Part shown: piece after piece, positions 62,122 to 64,000 of the stretch
How positions within the stretch are numbered: position 1 is the stretch's first letter
How the letters are laid out: each line of letters begins with the position of its first letter
Source of the DNA: Ahrensia sp.
GTDB taxonomy: Bacteria; Pseudomonadota; Alphaproteobacteria; Rhizobiales; Rhizobiaceae
Assembly (NCBI GenBank): GCA_002698425.1
Contig: NZXU01000005.1
Span: forward strand, 29,329 to 93,328
DNA: 64,000 nt
Reading direction: 5' to 3'
The notes under the pieces: model-generated
What the model saw: the letters and a program-made list of their open reading frames with translations, nothing else
Told to the model about the DNA's origin: nothing
Database searches by the model: none
Made by a program: the position numbers and the translations under genes

Positions 62122-62376
62122 ATGAACAGCAAGCAGAGAAAGACGCTGTCCAAGGTGTTCCAGGATCCGGTGTCGGGCACCATTGAATGGGCTTCGATCG
62201 AGAACCTGCTGATTGCTACGGGAGCCAGGGTGATCGAGGGCAGCGGGTCGCGGGTTCGTTTTGAAAAGGACGGCGTGATCGCCTCGTTTCACCGGCCGCA
62301 TCCCGACAAGGAAGCCAAGCGATACCAGGTGCGCGATGCGCGCGAATTCCTGATCAAGATCGGAGTGGAGCCATGA
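62122..62376 (+). CDS. hicA: HicA-type toxin (mRNA interferase)
   Basis: An 84-residue toxin of the HicA dsRBD-like fold. The catalytic His57 or His60 (FHRPHPDKEAKRYQV), and the RGSGSR-like segment (IEGSGSRVRFEKDG) fit. It would cleave mRNA when free. There is no ribosome-binding site, in keeping with a leaderless mRNA. Its stop overlaps the hicB ATG by 4 nt. Confidence 0.87.
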   Translation: MNSKQRKTLSKVFQDPVSGTIEWASIENLLIATGARVIEGSGSRVRFEKDGVIASFHRPHPDKEAKRYQVRDAREFLIKIGVEP

Positions 62377-62702
62377 ACACGCTGACCTACAAGGGCTACA
62401 GCGCCCGCATCGAATTCGACGAGGAAGACGAGATTTTCACCGGGCGGATCGCCGGCATCAACGACGTGGTCGGTTTCCACGGCGAGAGTGTCGCCGAGTT
62501 GAAGACGGCGTTCCGCGAAGCCGTGGACGACTATATCGAAACCTGCAGCCATGCGGGCCGCGCGCCGCAAAAGCCGTTTTCCGGCAAGGTGATGTTCCGC
62601 ATCTCGCCCGAAACGCATCGCAAGGCCGCGGTAGCCGCGGAACTTGCCGGCAAGAGCCTCAATGCGTGGGCGGAGGAGGTTCTGGAGAAGGCGGCGGAGT
62701 AG
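62373..62702 (+). CDS. hicB: HicB-type antitoxin
   Basis: A 109-residue antitoxin. N-terminal HicB partial-RNase H fold (ARIEFDEEDEIFTGRIAGINDVVGFHGESV), then a C-terminal ribbon-helix-helix (MFRISPETHRKAAVAAELAGKSLNAWAEEVL) that binds DNA. It neutralises HicA and represses the operon. Overlaps hicA by 4 nt, which is the usual coupled order toxin-antitoxin. Confidence 0.9.
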   Translation: MNTLTYKGYSARIEFDEEDEIFTGRIAGINDVVGFHGESVAELKTAFREAVDDYIETCSHAGRAPQKPFSGKVMFRISPETHRKAAVAAELAGKSLNAWAEEVLEKAAE

Positions 62703-62759
62703 GGCGAATCCGATATATAACTCTGTGCAGATAACCCGACGGGATGGTATAAGGTCATC

Positions 62760-62969
62760 ATGGGAAAAACCGTGAAATCCGGCCGTTCGGCGCTTACCGG
62801 CAAATTCGTGACGCAGCCGATTGGTGCGCGCAAGGCGGCGAAATTCGCTGCCGTGGAAAGCATCGAAGTGAATGCCGCCTCGCGCGAGATTGCGCAAAGG
62901 GCGAAGTCGGGCGGATTGCAGGGCGAAGCCTACCGCGCGGAGATTGCCAAGGCCTTCAAGAAATGCTGA
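62760..62969 (+). CDS. Small antitoxin-like protein next to a Fic remnant
   Basis: A 69-residue basic protein, MGKTVKSGRSALTGKFVTQP at the start, AAKFAAVESIEVN in the middle and a helical C-terminus. AAGG precedes the ATG. Small proteins with this start are often found directly upstream of Fic genes in rhizobia and are plausibly their antitoxins. The Fic frame starts 4 nt after its stop. Family not certain. Confidence 0.65.
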   Translation: MGKTVKSGRSALTGKFVTQPIGARKAAKFAAVESIEVNAASREIAQRAKSGGLQGEAYRAEIAKAFKKC

Positions 62970-62972
62970 CGC

Positions 62973-63095
62973 GTGGTCCGATACAACGCAATCGACGACC
63001 CGCTGTGCTATCCCGGCAGCCAGGTGCTCCGGAACAAGGCGGAACTCTGGCGGAGCGAGCGCGGAAGGCTTATTGTCCGCGCTTACAATGAATGA
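62973..63095 (+). pseudogene. Truncated Fic/DOC family gene
   Basis: From GTG 62973 the frame encodes 40 residues with YNAIDDPLCYPGSQVLRNK, the well-known N-terminus of Fic family proteins (AIDDPxCYPGTxVLxN). After the Glu at about residue 24-29 the sequence stops matching (WRSERGRLIVRAYNE) and ends at TGA 63095. The Fic core HPFxxGNGR is absent from the rest of the window. The gene is broken, probably by the segment that carries the gene at 63088. Confidence 0.75.
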
Positions 63096-63696
63096 GGCAA
63101 CAAGTATACCGAAGTTGATCTGTTCGATCTCATTGAAAGGCTCTCTGTTAGAGGGGGACGGATGTTGTTGGCTGGTGAAGATTTACGTAAATCCACTTCA
63201 GCCGATTTTCGATGAAATTGAAAACGCTATGGCGCACGAGCTATTTTGGCTCGCGCTCACATCCGCCCTTTCGATCCCAGGGATGTGCGCTGCGTTAGAG
63301 CGTGAGGACCATTGGTCGGGTCAGCGCGAGTATAAGGATTGGTTTGAACGCTATCTTGCAAAGCGTTTTGTGCATCTGACTGCGGACGACTGCTACAGCC
63401 TTCGATGTGGTGTAGTCCACAAAGGCACTTCTGGCGTCCAGTTAAAGGGCAAGCCCTATCGTCGCATATTATTTTCGCTCCCTGACGGGATGGGGACCAC
63501 GATTAGCCAAGGGCTGTTTAACGGTGTCTTGCAATTCGACGTGATCAGTTTCTGCAGGGAAATTATTTCCGCTTGTGAGGAGTGGTATAAGAACAACGAG
63601 GAGCAGCCGTTCGTTGCGCGAAATGCCGTCGATGTCTTTCAGTATCGTCCGCAGGGTTTGGCGCCGTACATAGTTGGGGTGCCATTGATAGCATGA
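63088..63696 (+). CDS. Unrecognised protein in a lower-G+C segment
   Basis: A 202-residue soluble protein, starting MNEATSIPKL. It is visibly A/T-richer than the flanks and uses rare codons, so it is likely transferred. The middle reads FWLALTSALSIPGMCAALERED and DWFERYLAKRFVHLTADDCYSLRCGVVHKGT; the RCGVVHKG segment recalls short HEPN-like or abortive-infection proteins, but this is weak. It overlaps the Fic remnant by 8 nt. ATG 63232 (MAHELFW) is a possible later start. Confidence 0.65.
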   Translation: MNEATSIPKLICSISLKGSLLEGDGCCWLVKIYVNPLQPIFDEIENAMAHELFWLALTSALSIPGMCAALEREDHWSGQREYKDWFERYLAKRFVHLTADDCYSLRCGVVHKGTSGVQLKGKPYRRILFSLPDGMGTTISQGLFNGVLQFDVISFCREIISACEEWYKNNEEQPFVARNAVDVFQYRPQGLAPYIVGVPLIA

Positions 63697-63939
63697 GATA
63701 AAAAGACGAGAAGCTGTCGAAAAGCGCCGCGCGCTATCAACACCTCTGAAGCCCACACGCGAATCGTACAAACAGTCTAAGAAGCCAAACGAAAAGACCG
63801 TTGCAAGCAGAGGAATAAATTCCTTGACCCCGTCACGCCTGTCTGATACCCTCCGGGCATAATCGCAGAATTGGGTCATCGAGACCGACGGGCTGACCGC
63901 TTTGGCGCTTGGGCGTCGGATTGCTCGCGAAATGCGCTG
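63697..63939. other. Non-coding tail of the accessory segment
   Basis: No supported gene on either strand. Minus-strand frames here lack ribosome-binding sites and overlap the gene ending at 63696. The stretch is A/T-rich up to about 63850. Confidence 0.4.
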
Positions 63940-63998
63940 CCTCTCTTCCGTCATGCCGGGGGCGCGGCAGGCGCAACCCGGCATCCAGAGCCGAGAGG
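63940..63998. repeat. Palindromic repeat at the right edge
   Basis: Inner arms ATGCCGGG (63953-63960) / CCCGGCAT (63977-63984) and outer arms CCTCTC (63940-63945) / GAGAGG (63993-63998). The GTCATGCCGGG...CCCGGCATCCAGAG form resembles the dispersed palindromic repeats common in rhizobial intergenic DNA. Confidence 0.5.
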
Positions 63999-64000
63999 AT

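Noticed and set aside
63469..63984. 171-codon minus-strand frame at the right edge
   Set aside because: Overlaps the plus-strand gene, crosses the palindromic repeat and has no ribosome-binding site.
1..64000. CRISPR arrays, tRNA/rRNA genes, intact insertion sequences, replication origin
   Set aside because: No repeat-spacer pattern, RNA-gene motif, transposase or DnaA-box cluster was seen.

Overview
The window looks like chromosomal DNA of a high-G+C alphaproteobacterium, most likely of the order Hyphomicrobiales (Rhizobiales). Pointers to this are a MucR/Ros regulator, a free-standing DnaA-domain-IV protein next to a DUF6456 protein, a DUF1491/DUF2336/DUF1214/DUF1254/PBP1A cell-envelope block, BcsS, many TRAP and ABC importers, and frequent Tat signals on binding proteins. 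No rRNA, tRNA, CRISPR array or intact insertion sequence was seen. Everything is read from the sequence; family names come from motif recognition, not from database searches.

Layout. 1-7.2 kb: housekeeping and redox genes (DUF2267 protein, HerA-like ATPase, lipoprotein L,D-transpeptidase, haloacid dehalogenase, branched-chain aminotransferase, superoxide dismutase, cytochrome c' plus a diheme cytochrome). 7.3-11.3 kb: a compact cluster that looks like a ribosomally made peptide (RiPP) pathway without a lasso cyclase. It has a DUF6065-like gene, a 31-residue precursor at 8194-8289 absent from long-ORF calls, and a convergent, translationally coupled operon of PqqD/RRE, transglutaminase-like B2 peptidase, HprK-like kinase and nucleotidyltransferase. 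This is the best candidate for an undescribed system. 11.6-16.8 kb: a TRAP transporter with an unusual TM2-coiled-coil-DctQ fusion, then an aldo/keto reductase. 16.8-22.7 kb: CPA1 antiporter, oligopeptidase B, SH3-like secreted protein, a diheme peroxidase with an FNR-type box and a second operator, and a glutathione transferase. 22.9-29 kb: a complete seven-gene Mrp (mrpABCDEFG) Na+/H+ antiporter operon.

29-40.6 kb: regulators and envelope genes (MucR, DnaA-like, DUF6456, SufE, DUF5330, histidine kinase, peptidoglycan-binding protein, DUF1491, DUF2336, DUF1254, DUF1214, PBP1A, DUF983). 40.9-46.4 kb: a polyamine-type ABC importer with LysR regulator and DUF3830 protein. 46.8-54.1 kb: class V aminotransferase and RpiR regulator divergent from a 5-formyl-THF cyclo-ligase-like gene and an NMT1/THI5-type ABC importer with a fused double permease, then an EamA exporter; this may be a thiamin-precursor-like uptake locus. 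54.2-61.9 kb: small secreted proteins, SleB hydrolase, and a surface-polysaccharide neighbourhood (BcsS, orphan membrane protein, GT4, DUF2194 deacetylase-like protein, VPLPA-CTERM protein). 62-64 kb: an accessory edge with hicAB, a truncated Fic gene beside a small antitoxin-like gene, an unrecognised lower-G+C gene and a palindromic repeat.
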